47,373 bases of DNA from positions 1 to 47,373 of IMG/VR virus record IMGVR_UViG_3300044641_005652; one strand, 5' to 3'. Numbering within the stretch: position 1 is the stretch's first letter; every line of letters begins with the position of its first letter. Origin of the DNA: a virus. Both the position numbers and the translations under genes were made by a program. Under the pieces are notes generated by a model. That model saw nothing but the letters and a program-made list of their open reading frames with translations, ran no database searches and was not told the origin of the DNA. Below, one piece after another: positions 35,209 to 43,897 of this stretch.

Positions 35209-38200
35209 TTAATTAAATTTTACTTTTCCATCAAAAGTTTTAAAATCATTGTTCAAATTATTTGTTGAGTACAAATCTGAAATTCTTTTATTTTGGTCGT
35301 TTGTACCACTATTTGTTGTAACATAACCAAAAACATATTTATCGGCATCATTAAGTGGTGATTGAGTTAAATCTTTGTATGCTGTTGAATTTTTTATTTT
35401 ACCATAAACTTCTATATTATTTTTTGTGTAGTTATTATAGGTTTTAACACAATCATCAATTGCTTTATCTATTTCATTACCAACTACTGTTTTGTTTGAA
35501 TAAACTTGACTATTTAATATAAATTCTTTTAGAGCACTTTTTTTTGTGTCAGTATAAAATATTTGTGCCATAACTTGATAAAATCTATTTCTTGCGTCAT
35601 CGTTATTGATGTTTGAATCACTTTTTACCCAACTTGGTTGTCCTGTTCTTATATCATTAAACAAGGCATCTTTTGGTAAATATTTATTATTTGCAAGAAA
35701 CAAAAGTTGATCATTTTGTATTATATTAGATGGTTCGTTAAAGAAAGTTATATGTTTATCTTTTATTTTAGTGTAACTTGTTTTTAAAAGATTATACGTA
35801 TCACCAGAACTAGTGTCTGCCGACAAATTATAAGTTAAAGGTTTATTATCAGATGTTAAAGACCCATCTGTTTTAGTTAAGATTAAATTAAATTTCCTTA
35901 TATTTTGAATATAGTCTTGCTGGATGTTTATTAAATTTGATAAATCATTATTTAAATTTAAAGAAAATTCTGTTTTACTATCCTCAACAAATTTTATTAA
36001 TCTTCTTTCAATTTCTTTTTTATCTGTATTTTTCAAATTATTACTTTTGTCAATAATCACCATAAAAGGGTCATTTCTTTTTTTAATATCAGAAACTGTT
36101 TCTTCAAAAAGTTTATTAACTTTATTTTCTACATTATTTGGTTTTCCGTAAATTGGTAATTCAGATGATGTCCCGTATTCATCAAACTTTCCAACATTAA
36201 AATTTCTTTCATTAAAAAGTAAATCAACAACACCTCTATTAAAATTTTTAACTAGTGTTGCATGAGTGTCTATTACAGTATCAAAATACTCTGTTGTTTT
36301 TTTCCAAAAATCATTTATCTGACTAGTATAGTCAATTTGGGTATCACTTAATATTGCACCAATTGTATTACCACCTTTTTTAGGTTGGGTGTTCTGAATT
36401 TCGGCTGTCGTTACTGGTGGTTGTTGTGATAATATTTTTTCAACAACATATTTGTCTCTAGCACTAACATCTTCAGTTGCTGTTGCTCTTTCATCATAAA
36501 TTTCAGTGTTTGCATAAAAATTAAAAGAAAGGGCGTTTTGTAATTCTTCAACTGGTTGTTTTAATCCGTGTCCACCAATAAAATCAAAACCTAATGTGAC
36601 TTTTACAATCATAGGTTGTACACCAATACCTTCAGGATTTAAATCGTATTTTGCTTCCTCATATGCAAATTGGAGACTATTAGGAACAATTTTACTATGA
36701 TAAAAATCCCCAACTCTTAATACTAAAATTGGTGGTGCGCCAAAAGACGTGTTTAAAGCGTCATTATATTTTGGTCTTCCGTCAGCACCAATAATTGGTA
36801 TTGTTTGTCCTGGTCTAACACATTGATTTAAAAATGTTAATCTACCATTTAAACCTTCTGGTGTCATAGCGTGGAAAATAGGACTAAAGTATTTTATTTT
36901 ATCTTTAATTGATTGGAAAATCATTGGGTCCGATTCTTTTAAAACCTCAAAATAATCACACTCAGAAAATAATGTTCTTAAAACTTTTTTAGAAATACCA
37001 TCTTTAATTTTTTGTTCAATTGTTATATTTGGTGATGGTTTAATTGTTTGAGCCGGGTTTTTTTGAACATTTACTGCTTCTTCTTTTTTTGTTTCTTTTT
37101 CTGGTTCTGGTGTTTTTTCACCACCACCACCGGTATCTTTTTTTGGTGGTTGTTTTGCTTTAATGTCTTTAATTGTAACTCTCCTACAAGACATTGCTGG
37201 TATTGAATAAATTTCAGCTGCTGAAGTTATTTTATATGTATTACCAACTTTTATATTTAAGTTTGCATTACAATTTACACTATCAGCTAAGACACCATCA
37301 TTACCAGACGCATTAACAACCGTTGCGTCTGTTGTTACCTCAGAACTTGTTTTTGGGATTGCAATAGTTTCACCTCTTGGGTCTCCCTTTAATATTAGTT
37401 TTTTATTTGTGATATAATCTTCAAAAGATTTTCCGTTTTTATCTTTTTGTTTTTTAAACCATTGTTGGACGGAATCAATTCTTCTTTCAGATAGTGTTTG
37501 GTTGTAAGCAACTGTTTGAACGGCAGAAGCTGAACCTACTAAATCAACAGACACTTCTCCACCATTAAGTAATATTTCACCAATCTTAGTTATAAGTGTA
37601 TCCTTAATTACTGTAAAATTACCCTCAACTACTTGTGTGAAAAAATTTGGTATACCAGCCCTACTCCACTCTTTATATGTACCGTCACTTTCTTTTGAGT
37701 AAGTTATTTCTGGTGCTGATGTGTCATATTTTCCTTTATTTCCAACATATCCATTATACCAACTATCATATGGTTGACTTGCGGTTTTACTCCAACTACC
37801 CTTACACTCAGGACAATCATTATCAAAATAAAATCCATAATTTATAAATTTTGATAAGTCTACATCTTCAAGTGCATTTGTTGTGTTATTTTCAACTTTT
37901 GTTTTATTATCTGTGACATTAGTATCGGCATTAGTACTACTTCCAACATTTTTATCAGCTTGTTCTGGTTGTTTTGGAATTTCAAACGCAACTTGACCTA
38001 ACTCTTCAGAAGTTAATCTTGGGTTATTTAAAACTTGTTGATATGTAAATAAATCTCTTGTTGGGATTGTATTAAATTTAATACCTAATTCATATAAATC
38101 ATATTTTAAACAACCAGCAAAAAATGAATCTAACATAGAATCAACTTTTTTAGGGTCAATTTTTTTAAGTTGTTTTTGAACAATTGTATTCATAACTGCC

Positions 38201-40263
38201 GGATGATCCACAATTATTTTCCAACTAATAGTACCTTTTCTTGATGTATTTTTATATGTGTATATTGGTTCTGGTCTACCAAGGAATGAAGTTTTATTAA
38301 ATTCAGGTGAACTATCATCAGAAAATGATAAGTCATATGGTGGGAACCACATTATTCTACCTCCATTTGGTCCTTTTTCACATACTGGTAAATCATCATA
38401 TGTAAATCCAGGTCTATCTGATGTTCTCCAAGCAAGGTTTTCAATTGAAAACATATATTTTTTAACCTTGTTATCAACGATATTTGTGGACCCAGGATTT
38501 TTTAAAGGAGCAATATTTAAATTATACGTCTTATCAAAAATAGAGTATGAAAATTTTCTACCTTCTGTTGTTATACCATCTGATTTTTGTAAATCAGCAT
38601 AAGTGTAATAAGGTGTGTCTTTTGTAAAAATTCTACAATATTCAATTCCTTCTTCACTACCATCTGAATCATTTTTATATGATAAAACTTGTGAACCTTT
38701 TGTTAGTTCTTTATATCCATCATTGAAAACTTTTGATACTTGATTAATTGCATTACCTACGTGTTTTAATCTTGATTGACCAGTTACTTTATCGGCGGAG
38801 TCAATTAGTCTTTGTGTGTCGTCTAAAATTGAACCTTCTTTAAATGGTATATCAGTAGATTGATAACTAGAATAATCACTTCTAATAGTTTCAAATTCTT
38901 GGTCTAATGATTTTGGTACACCACCTGGCCCTTGTTTGAAACCAGCGTTGTCTTTATATTTTGGTGATGTCCAAACAAATTGTCCGGAAATACCACCACC
39001 ATCTGAAAGTGATTTACCTTTTAAACCATTTAATAATTTATTTTGATTACCTTCGTATAGTATTCCTAATTCTTGTGGACCATAAACAATTGTGTTTATC
39101 TGTTTACCACCTGGTCCAACTGGTATTTGATTTGCTGGTGAATCAATTTGTGACGGTTCAGCTTCTGGACTACCAACATAATAACCACCAGTATTTGGTT
39201 TGTCTGGATCTAATATTCTATCAAGACCAGTTGTAATACTTTGTAATGGACCTCTTACGTATTTTGGTCTATATTTGTTATAATCTAAAGATGAAAATAA
39301 AATGGACCTTTGTCCATTTCCAGTATTTGCAACAAATGTTTCTGATGGATTTCTAAATACATCAAGTATTGGTCCTAATAACCCACCGGTTAATGAGTTT
39401 CCAACATTTAATGCTTTTTCAAGTAATGGTGCTTGTATATTTGTATCGTTAAAATAATCACCAGGTATTGTTGATACTGGAAAATAAGTACCAGATAATC
39501 TTAAGGCAAAAGCTGCTGCCGCCTCAACTGGATTTTCTGGTTGTGTAATTGACCAGTTTTTTTCAACAAATGGTTGTTTTCCTGCCGCAACAAGACTAGC
39601 GCTAAAAGGGTCTTCTAAAGAATCTAGATTTATCCTTCCTATAGTTTCTTTTCTTAATTGGTCCGCAATTCTTTCTTCAAAAGCACTTTTTAATCTTTCG
39701 GCACCTAATCTAGCTAAAAATGTATCTTGAGACAAAGGACCATTTGAACCTGATGGATTTTGACTAAATACAATATCATATGTTGTATATGTTGAAGCAA
39801 CGAATGATGATGGGTCCCAATAAGGTTGATATAACTTTGGGTTACCAACAACGTCTGTAATAACAATTAAATCTGAATAACCACCTTCTGGACCATAAAT
39901 ATTTTGTACGTATGCCGCATCAATAAAAAATTCATTTATAATATCTAATTGTGTATCATTAGGGTCATATGGACCAGAATTTGACTCAACTGGATATGGT
40001 GAACCAGGAACAGAGTATTTACCTTCAAATCCACCTTCTGGACCATATTCATTAAGTGGATATAAACTATCGGCAAATTGATTTGATGAAATTAAAGTAT
40101 CTGGTGAATCAATTACACTTGATACTGTTAAATTTGTTTCGTAATTTACATTTGTTGGTGGACTTGAGAATACACCAGGTACGGCATATGGTTGTAAATT
40201 TCTAGCAACCAATTGGTTTCTAAAACTTGATGAATTAGCAAAAGATAAAAAACTATCAGCCAT
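35209..40263 (-). CDS. Large virion protein with OmpA-like domain
   Basis: 1684 residues. The N-terminal part repeats YGPEGGF/YGPEGGY (near 73 and 124) and is beta-rich. Residues about 805-1033 carry an OmpA-like domain: GFYFDNDCP, then a run to FFTQVVEGNF, VSVDLVGSASAVQTVAYNQT with LSERRIDSVQQWFKK, and a closing CRRVTIKDI. OmpA-like domains bind peptidoglycan; here the usual GHTD is GSAS. A Gly/Pro/Glu/Lys linker follows (about 1035-1075). The next region (PEGLNGRLTFLNQCVRPG, then FGAPPILVLRVGDFYHSKIV) has the look of a tail protein domain. The C-terminal 350 residues are helical and polar. Position between the tape measure and gp53-like genes points to the baseplate hub or tail tip, with a plausible peptidoglycan contact. 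A TATTTATT box lies upstream. Confidence 0.65.
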   Translation of the reverse strand: MADSFLSFANSSSFRNQLVARNLQPYAVPGVFSSPPTNVNYETNLTVSSVIDSPDTLISSNQFADSLYPLNEYGPEGGFEGKYSVPGSPYPVESNSGPYDPNDTQLDIINEFFIDAAYVQNIYGPEGGYSDLIVITDVVGNPKLYQPYWDPSSFVASTYTTYDIVFSQNPSGSNGPLSQDTFLARLGAERLKSAFEERIADQLRKETIGRINLDSLEDPFSASLVAAGKQPFVEKNWSITQPENPVEAAAAFALRLSGTYFPVSTIPGDYFNDTNIQAPLLEKALNVGNSLTGGLLGPILDVFRNPSETFVANTGNGQRSILFSSLDYNKYRPKYVRGPLQSITTGLDRILDPDKPNTGGYYVGSPEAEPSQIDSPANQIPVGPGGKQINTIVYGPQELGILYEGNQNKLLNGLKGKSLSDGGGISGQFVWTSPKYKDNAGFKQGPGGVPKSLDQEFETIRSDYSSYQSTDIPFKEGSILDDTQRLIDSADKVTGQSRLKHVGNAINQVSKVFNDGYKELTKGSQVLSYKNDSDGSEEGIEYCRIFTKDTPYYTYADLQKSDGITTEGRKFSYSIFDKTYNLNIAPLKNPGSTNIVDNKVKKYMFSIENLAWRTSDRPGFTYDDLPVCEKGPNGGRIMWFPPYDLSFSDDSSPEFNKTSFLGRPEPIYTYKNTSRKGTISWKIIVDHPAVMNTIVQKQLKKIDPKKVDSMLDSFFAGCLKYDLYELGIKFNTIPTRDLFTYQQVLNNPRLTSEELGQVAFEIPKQPEQADKNVGSSTNADTNVTDNKTKVENNTTNALEDVDLSKFINYGFYFDNDCPECKGSWSKTASQPYDSWYNGYVGNKGKYDTSAPEITYSKESDGTYKEWSRAGIPNFFTQVVEGNFTVIKDTLITKIGEILLNGGEVSVDLVGSASAVQTVAYNQTLSERRIDSVQQWFKKQKDKNGKSFEDYITNKKLILKGDPRGETIAIPKTSSEVTTDATVVNASGNDGVLADSVNCNANLNIKVGNTYKITSAAEIYSIPAMSCRRVTIKDIKAKQPPKKDTGGGGEKTPEPEKETKKEEAVNVQKNPAQTIKPSPNITIEQKIKDGISKKVLRTLFSECDYFEVLKESDPMIFQSIKDKIKYFSPIFHAMTPEGLNGRLTFLNQCVRPGQTIPIIGADGRPKYNDALNTSFGAPPILVLRVGDFYHSKIVPNSLQFAYEEAKYDLNPEGIGVQPMIVKVTLGFDFIGGHGLKQPVEELQNALSFNFYANTEIYDERATATEDVSARDKYVVEKILSQQPPVTTAEIQNTQPKKGGNTIGAILSDTQIDYTSQINDFWKKTTEYFDTVIDTHATLVKNFNRGVVDLLFNERNFNVGKFDEYGTSSELPIYGKPNNVENKVNKLFEETVSDIKKRNDPFMVIIDKSNNLKNTDKKEIERRLIKFVEDSKTEFSLNLNNDLSNLINIQQDYIQNIRKFNLILTKTDGSLTSDNKPLTYNLSADTSSGDTYNLLKTSYTKIKDKHITFFNEPSNIIQNDQLLFLANNKYLPKDALFNDIRTGQPSWVKSDSNINNDDARNRFYQVMAQIFYTDTKKSALKEFILNSQVYSNKTVVGNEIDKAIDDCVKTYNNYTKNNIEVYGKIKNSTAYKDLTQSPLNDADKYVFGYVTTNSGTNDQNKRISDLYSTNNLNNDFKTFDGKVKFN

Positions 40264-40276
40264 ATGTTATTTTAAT

Positions 40277-40284
40277 AATAAATA
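40277..40284 (-). promoter_or_regulatory. TATTTATT box upstream of OmpA-like gene
   Basis: The minus strand reads TATTTATT 13 bases before ATG 40263, in the short gap after the tape-measure gene. Same spacing as at 42292-42299. Promoter role is inferred. Confidence 0.35.
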
Positions 40285-40313
40285 CAAAAAAATATGATTT
40301 TATAAATTAAAAA

Positions 40314-42278
40314 TTATATACCTTCAGTAACCTTTTCTATAGCATTATTAATTTCGGTAAGTCCTTTAGGGTCGGCTTTAAGTGTTTCAATTAAAGAATT
40401 ATAAAGTTCTGATGTCATATTTCTTAATGAATTATCTGAATTTGTAATATCTATTTTTTGAGTAACATTAAAATTTTTATTAATATTAGACTCAACAAGG
40501 TTTTTACCTTCAGTAAAATATTTTTGTATTTCATCAATAAAAGTGGTACTGACTGTTGAGCCTTCAATTTTTTGTACACCACCAATACCATCATAAACAC
40601 CTGAAACACCTGAAACACCACTTTTATAAGCACCTTTTAACCCCTCAAATGCACCACTAGTCATTCCAAAAATAGTTTTAGCTATATTTCCAGGTATTTC
40701 ATTTAAACTTGTTGTTATTTTATTTATATTTTCTGGTGTAAGCCCACCAGTTAACAATGATGCTGCCGAATCTTCAAGTGGTGACGATACACCAGTTAAT
40801 CCACCTCTAACATCTTCTGATTTAATTTTACCAAATAAATTTTTAGCTGTAGCACCTCTAATTGCCATATTTGCTTCAGCTAATCTTTGTACTGGACCTT
40901 GACTAGCTACACCCATTCTCACGGCAAACTCACTTCCTTTTAATATACTTTTAATTTCTTCCTGAACAGTTAATTGACTTCTAGCAAGATCCTCAGCTGA
41001 CATTGCTTGTTTAGATTGCTCTTCTTTTATTTTTTCTAATTGGTCAGCAGTTAAGTCTTCAACAGCAACTTCTTGTTTAGTTCCTTTATCATCTGTTATT
41101 TGAACAACGGCTCTTCCGTCTTTCATTTGAGACATATTAGCAATTAACATTCTATCTTCTTCACTAGCAGCAAAACTTGGAAATCTAATTTGTTTTAATT
41201 TCATATCCAAATCAGAACTTTTAATTGCCATACCAGCTAACTCATCAGCACTCATTCCTAATGTTTTAGCAACTTCTCTTAATTGTAATTTAGCACCAGG
41301 TAATATTTCAAAACCAGTACCATCAGCTTTTAATCTTGTAAACTGTTGAGCTACCTTGGTCATTTCGTCTTGGAGTTTTGCTGGGTCATTAAGAGCCATA
41401 TCCATAGCTGAAAGTGGATCCAAAAGTTCTGTTGAGGTTACACCTAATCTTTGTAATGCAGATGTAAATTCAATTGCATTTTCTGGGTTTAATAAGTCTT
41501 CAGCTTTATCAAATACTTTACCCATATTAACACCAAGCATTGCTGATTGGGCTTGCATTTTTGCTAACCCTTGTACACCATTTTCAAAATTAAATAAATT
41601 AAGATTTTTTAAATTACTAACAACACCTGCTGTAACTTCTTTAACATTAACACCAACGCTTTTTGCGTAGTTTGCAACAGAAGTCATTTCATCACCAACA
41701 CTTGATAGTTGAGTACCAACTTGTGAAAATTCACTTACTAATTTTGAAACCTCAATATCTGTTGCTTTTGATGTTGCACCAAGTTCAATAATTGTTTCAT
41801 TTGCAACGGTTGTGTTTGTTTTTAATGTGGTCGGGATTTGACTCAATGCTTTCATACCCTCATCAGTAGTGATTCCCAATTTAAGCATTTCTGGGATGGT
41901 ATCGGCTATCGTACTTTTTAATTCATCAGCCCTAGCACGACCAAGACCCATTGTGTTTCCTAGTTTTTGTGCTTCAGTAATTAGAGCGTTTACATCATCT
42001 GTAACTGTTTTTAAACCCAGAAATGGACTTCCAGTACTTACAAGCCCCCCTACAATATCACTTTTGATACCTTTTAAATCTAATGCTCCCGAAACTTCTT
42101 GATCACTTACTTGTAAAGATGATGGGCTAGATTCTGGGAGTTCTTTTTGCTCGTCTTTTGCTTTTTTTTGACCAGCATTATAAAGTTCTACAGCAGCATT
42201 TTTTTCTTCTTTTGTTAATTCACCTTTTTTACCAATTTTTTTAGCAAATAAATCATATATTTCATCGTATATACCCAT
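40314..42278 (-). CDS. Tail tape measure protein
   Basis: 654 residues (T4 gp29 is 590). It is largely helical, with the tape-measure signature of long Ala/Gly/Ser/Thr-rich amphipathic stretches: AQKLGNTMGLGRARADELKS, TIIELGATSKATDIEVSKLV and VANYAKSVGVNVKEVTAGVV (about 95-220). KLQLREVAKTLGMSADELAG follows at about 315-345. A Gly/Val-rich segment (GVSGVSGVYDGIGGV) lies near 560. It would fix tail length and fill the tube. At roughly 0.15 nm per residue this suggests a tail near 100 nm, a rule-of-thumb estimate. It follows the chaperone as in most myoviruses. A TATTTATA box is 13 bases before ATG 42278. Unusual for its class: no large transglycosylase domain. Confidence 0.8.
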   Translation of the reverse strand: MGIYDEIYDLFAKKIGKKGELTKEEKNAAVELYNAGQKKAKDEQKELPESSPSSLQVSDQEVSGALDLKGIKSDIVGGLVSTGSPFLGLKTVTDDVNALITEAQKLGNTMGLGRARADELKSTIADTIPEMLKLGITTDEGMKALSQIPTTLKTNTTVANETIIELGATSKATDIEVSKLVSEFSQVGTQLSSVGDEMTSVANYAKSVGVNVKEVTAGVVSNLKNLNLFNFENGVQGLAKMQAQSAMLGVNMGKVFDKAEDLLNPENAIEFTSALQRLGVTSTELLDPLSAMDMALNDPAKLQDEMTKVAQQFTRLKADGTGFEILPGAKLQLREVAKTLGMSADELAGMAIKSSDLDMKLKQIRFPSFAASEEDRMLIANMSQMKDGRAVVQITDDKGTKQEVAVEDLTADQLEKIKEEQSKQAMSAEDLARSQLTVQEEIKSILKGSEFAVRMGVASQGPVQRLAEANMAIRGATAKNLFGKIKSEDVRGGLTGVSSPLEDSAASLLTGGLTPENINKITTSLNEIPGNIAKTIFGMTSGAFEGLKGAYKSGVSGVSGVYDGIGGVQKIEGSTVSTTFIDEIQKYFTEGKNLVESNINKNFNVTQKIDITNSDNSLRNMTSELYNSLIETLKADPKGLTEINNAIEKVTEGI

Positions 42279-42291
42279 ATTGAGTTTTTAA

Positions 42292-42299
42292 TATAAATA
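42292..42299 (-). promoter_or_regulatory. TATTTATA box upstream of tape measure gene
   Basis: The minus strand reads TATTTATA 13 bases before ATG 42278, immediately after the end of the chaperone +1 frame at 42304. Promoter role is inferred. Confidence 0.35.
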
Positions 42300-42303
42300 T
42301 ATT

Positions 42304-42470
42304 TTAAGTTGTTTTTTGAGGTTGTAAGTCTTCTAAAAGTTTTTCAATTAGATACTTTCTAACATAAGTAGGAATTGACAAAAATTCTTTATATTGCATA
42401 TGTATATATTTTGCAAGATAATAATATTCGTCTAATAAAAATTTTGAGTATTTAGAAGAAAGGCCGAAAA
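42304..42470 (-). CDS. Tail assembly chaperone second domain, +1 frame (frameshift product)
   Basis: This open frame overlaps the end of the gp26-like gene in the +1 (or -2) frame and runs to TAA at 42304. It has no ATG before its conserved part; a stop (TAA) lies just upstream in this frame. Its peptide WNFFGLSSKYSKFLLDEYYY, then LAKYIHMQYKEFLSIPTYVR and KYLIEKLLEDLQPQKTT, matches the small helical second domain of tail assembly chaperones (gpT/gp51-like), which are usually made by programmed frameshift. The likely slip site is GAA TTT TTT CGG, where the Phe tRNA can move from TTT to TTC before a rare CGG codon. The fusion would be about 303 residues. A TTG start is the main alternative. Confidence 0.7.
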
Positions 42471-43216
42471 AATTCCACCCCAAAGGCGATATTTACATCT
42501 ACCTTTTCTCCAGACGGGGCTATAACTGTTCGTTTAAGATCTAATCTTGGTTCATTTTCTCTCATAAAATTTCTTATGAATTTTGAATCGTTGATTGGCA
42601 TATTTTGAATAAAGGTTGCGATTTTGTTTGGGTCTTTATCATTATTAAGTTCAACAACCATTTTACTTAAACGAGTTGTAACAATAGGTGCGTTATATCC
42701 AATAGGATATAAATCAACAATCCTATCAATTTCCATTGTGTCCATTAAACTTAATATTTTTAATTTTACGTGAGCACCAGATGTTGGTAAAACTACTTCA
42801 TATAATCCCTCGTTATTTGGTTGTACTTTTGGTTGAACGATATTTAACTCATCTAACATTATTGATGTTTCAAAAGATTTTCCTGTTTTTGGGTCATTCA
42901 CAACAATATTATATTCTGGACCAAAAGATGTATTTCTTAAAAATAATAAAATAGCTTCAACATCACCTTCCAACAATTCTTCTGGTCTAATATCTCTTTC
43001 ATATAATTTATTTCTTAAAAGAGGTACAATAATTGTTTCTTTAATTGTTTTTGTTCCGTCAATATTAACTAAGATATTTTCATCGCTAGCAGTTAGATAA
43101 CCTATTTTAACACTTTTCTTTTTAGATTTATAAAATACACCACTTGAAGGTAGTTGAACTACATCGTGTGGTAAATTAAAATCCATCTGTCCATATGTTA
43201 TAATATCATCACTCAT
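42452..43216 (-). CDS. Tail assembly chaperone / gp26-like baseplate hub protein
   Basis: 254 residues in frame 0, ATG 43216. It contains LPSSGVFYKSKKKSVKIGYL and TASDENILVN, then IVPLLRNKLYERDIRPEELL and EGDVEAILLFLRNTSFGPEY (about 18-120), the T4 gp26-type family pattern. The second half has mixed alpha/beta structure and ends VNIAFGVEFFRPFF. This protein lies between tail tube and tape measure, where phages keep their tail assembly chaperone. It probably keeps the tape measure soluble while tail tube assembles. The C-terminal 50 residues of the longer form would come from the +1 frame described separately. The strong terminator after the tail tube gene precedes it. Confidence 0.75.
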   Translation of the reverse strand: MSDDIITYGQMDFNLPHDVVQLPSSGVFYKSKKKSVKIGYLTASDENILVNIDGTKTIKETIIVPLLRNKLYERDIRPEELLEGDVEAILLFLRNTSFGPEYNIVVNDPKTGKSFETSIMLDELNIVQPKVQPNNEGLYEVVLPTSGAHVKLKILSLMDTMEIDRIVDLYPIGYNAPIVTTRLSKMVVELNNDKDPNKIATFIQNMPINDSKFIRNFMRENEPRLDLKRTVIAPSGEKVDVNIAFGVEFFRPFF

Positions 43217-43244
43217 ATCTTTAAATTAAAAAATTTTATATGTA

Positions 43245-43279
43245 TAAAAAAACCGTATACTATATAATAATATACGGTT
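43245..43279 (-). terminator. Intrinsic terminator after tail tube gene
   Basis: On the minus strand a perfect 9-bp stem (AACCGTATA with TATACGGTT) closes an 11-base loop and is followed by seven or more T residues. It begins about 20 bases past the tail tube stop and would limit tube mRNA from reading into the chaperone gene. Confidence 0.85.
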
Positions 43280-43299
43280 AAATATAAAAGTAAATTTTT

Positions 43300-43788
43300 T
43301 TAGTAAACTAATATACAACGGTCCATAACGATTGTTGAAGAAATTGTTGCAACCTCATCACCACCGTATTTTAATGCACCACCATCATATCCAGTAAGCC
43401 ATGCACCTTCTAATATCCATTTTTCAACAACAACACCGGTAGGGTCAAGCATTTCCAAATCAACATTTTTCTTATAACCAGCGGCATAACCCATACGACC
43501 AGTTACAGACTCAGCACAAGTTCTAATCCATTCCATAACAGCTTGTGTAGCAGAAGGACCAATTGGGTCTCTAAAAGTAACTTGTAATGATTCCCAGTTA
43601 AATTTACCAGCAACATAAACTTCTGTATTTAAAAATGGAATTGCGACAGAGTTAATTTTTAATTTTGGTCTTGATGTACTCTCAACATACCATTCATTTA
43701 TCCCCAAAGAAGAAGGGAATCTTAAGATCCACCTATTATTACGCTTTGGTTCGTAAGGTATAGGCATTTTCATTAACAAATCAGCCAT
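43300..43788 (-). CDS. 19: Tail tube protein, T4 gp19-like
   Basis: 162 residues, almost equal to T4 gp19 (163). Landmarks are PYEPKRNNRWILRFPSSLGI near the start, FNWESLQVTFRDPIGPSATQ (about 63-82), AVMEWIRTCAESVTGRMGYA, and the end VATISSTIVMDRCILVY. It forms the hexameric rings of the inner tube through which DNA passes. The ATG at 43788 follows an A-rich leader, and a TATTTATA box lies about 30 bases upstream. The gene ends at a strong terminator, consistent with a separately transcribed, abundant major tail protein. Identification is strong. Confidence 0.9.
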   Translation of the reverse strand: MADLLMKMPIPYEPKRNNRWILRFPSSLGINEWYVESTSRPKLKINSVAIPFLNTEVYVAGKFNWESLQVTFRDPIGPSATQAVMEWIRTCAESVTGRMGYAAGYKKNVDLEMLDPTGVVVEKWILEGAWLTGYDGGALKYGGDEVATISSTIVMDRCILVY

Positions 43789-43817
43789 AGTTCAAATTTT
43801 TTTGTTTTTTATTTTAT

Positions 43818-43825
43818 TATAAATA
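43818..43825 (-). promoter_or_regulatory. TATTTATA box upstream of tail tube gene
   Basis: The minus strand reads TATTTATA about 30 bases before ATG 43788, inside a 109-base gap that has no other gene. The tube gene is expected to be strongly expressed, so this is one of the better candidates for a promoter element. Confidence 0.4.
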
Positions 43826-43897
43826 GTACTATATAAAAAATTTTTCTATTTACTTTAATATATTTTCAAAATATTATTATAATAAGTAAGAATTAAC

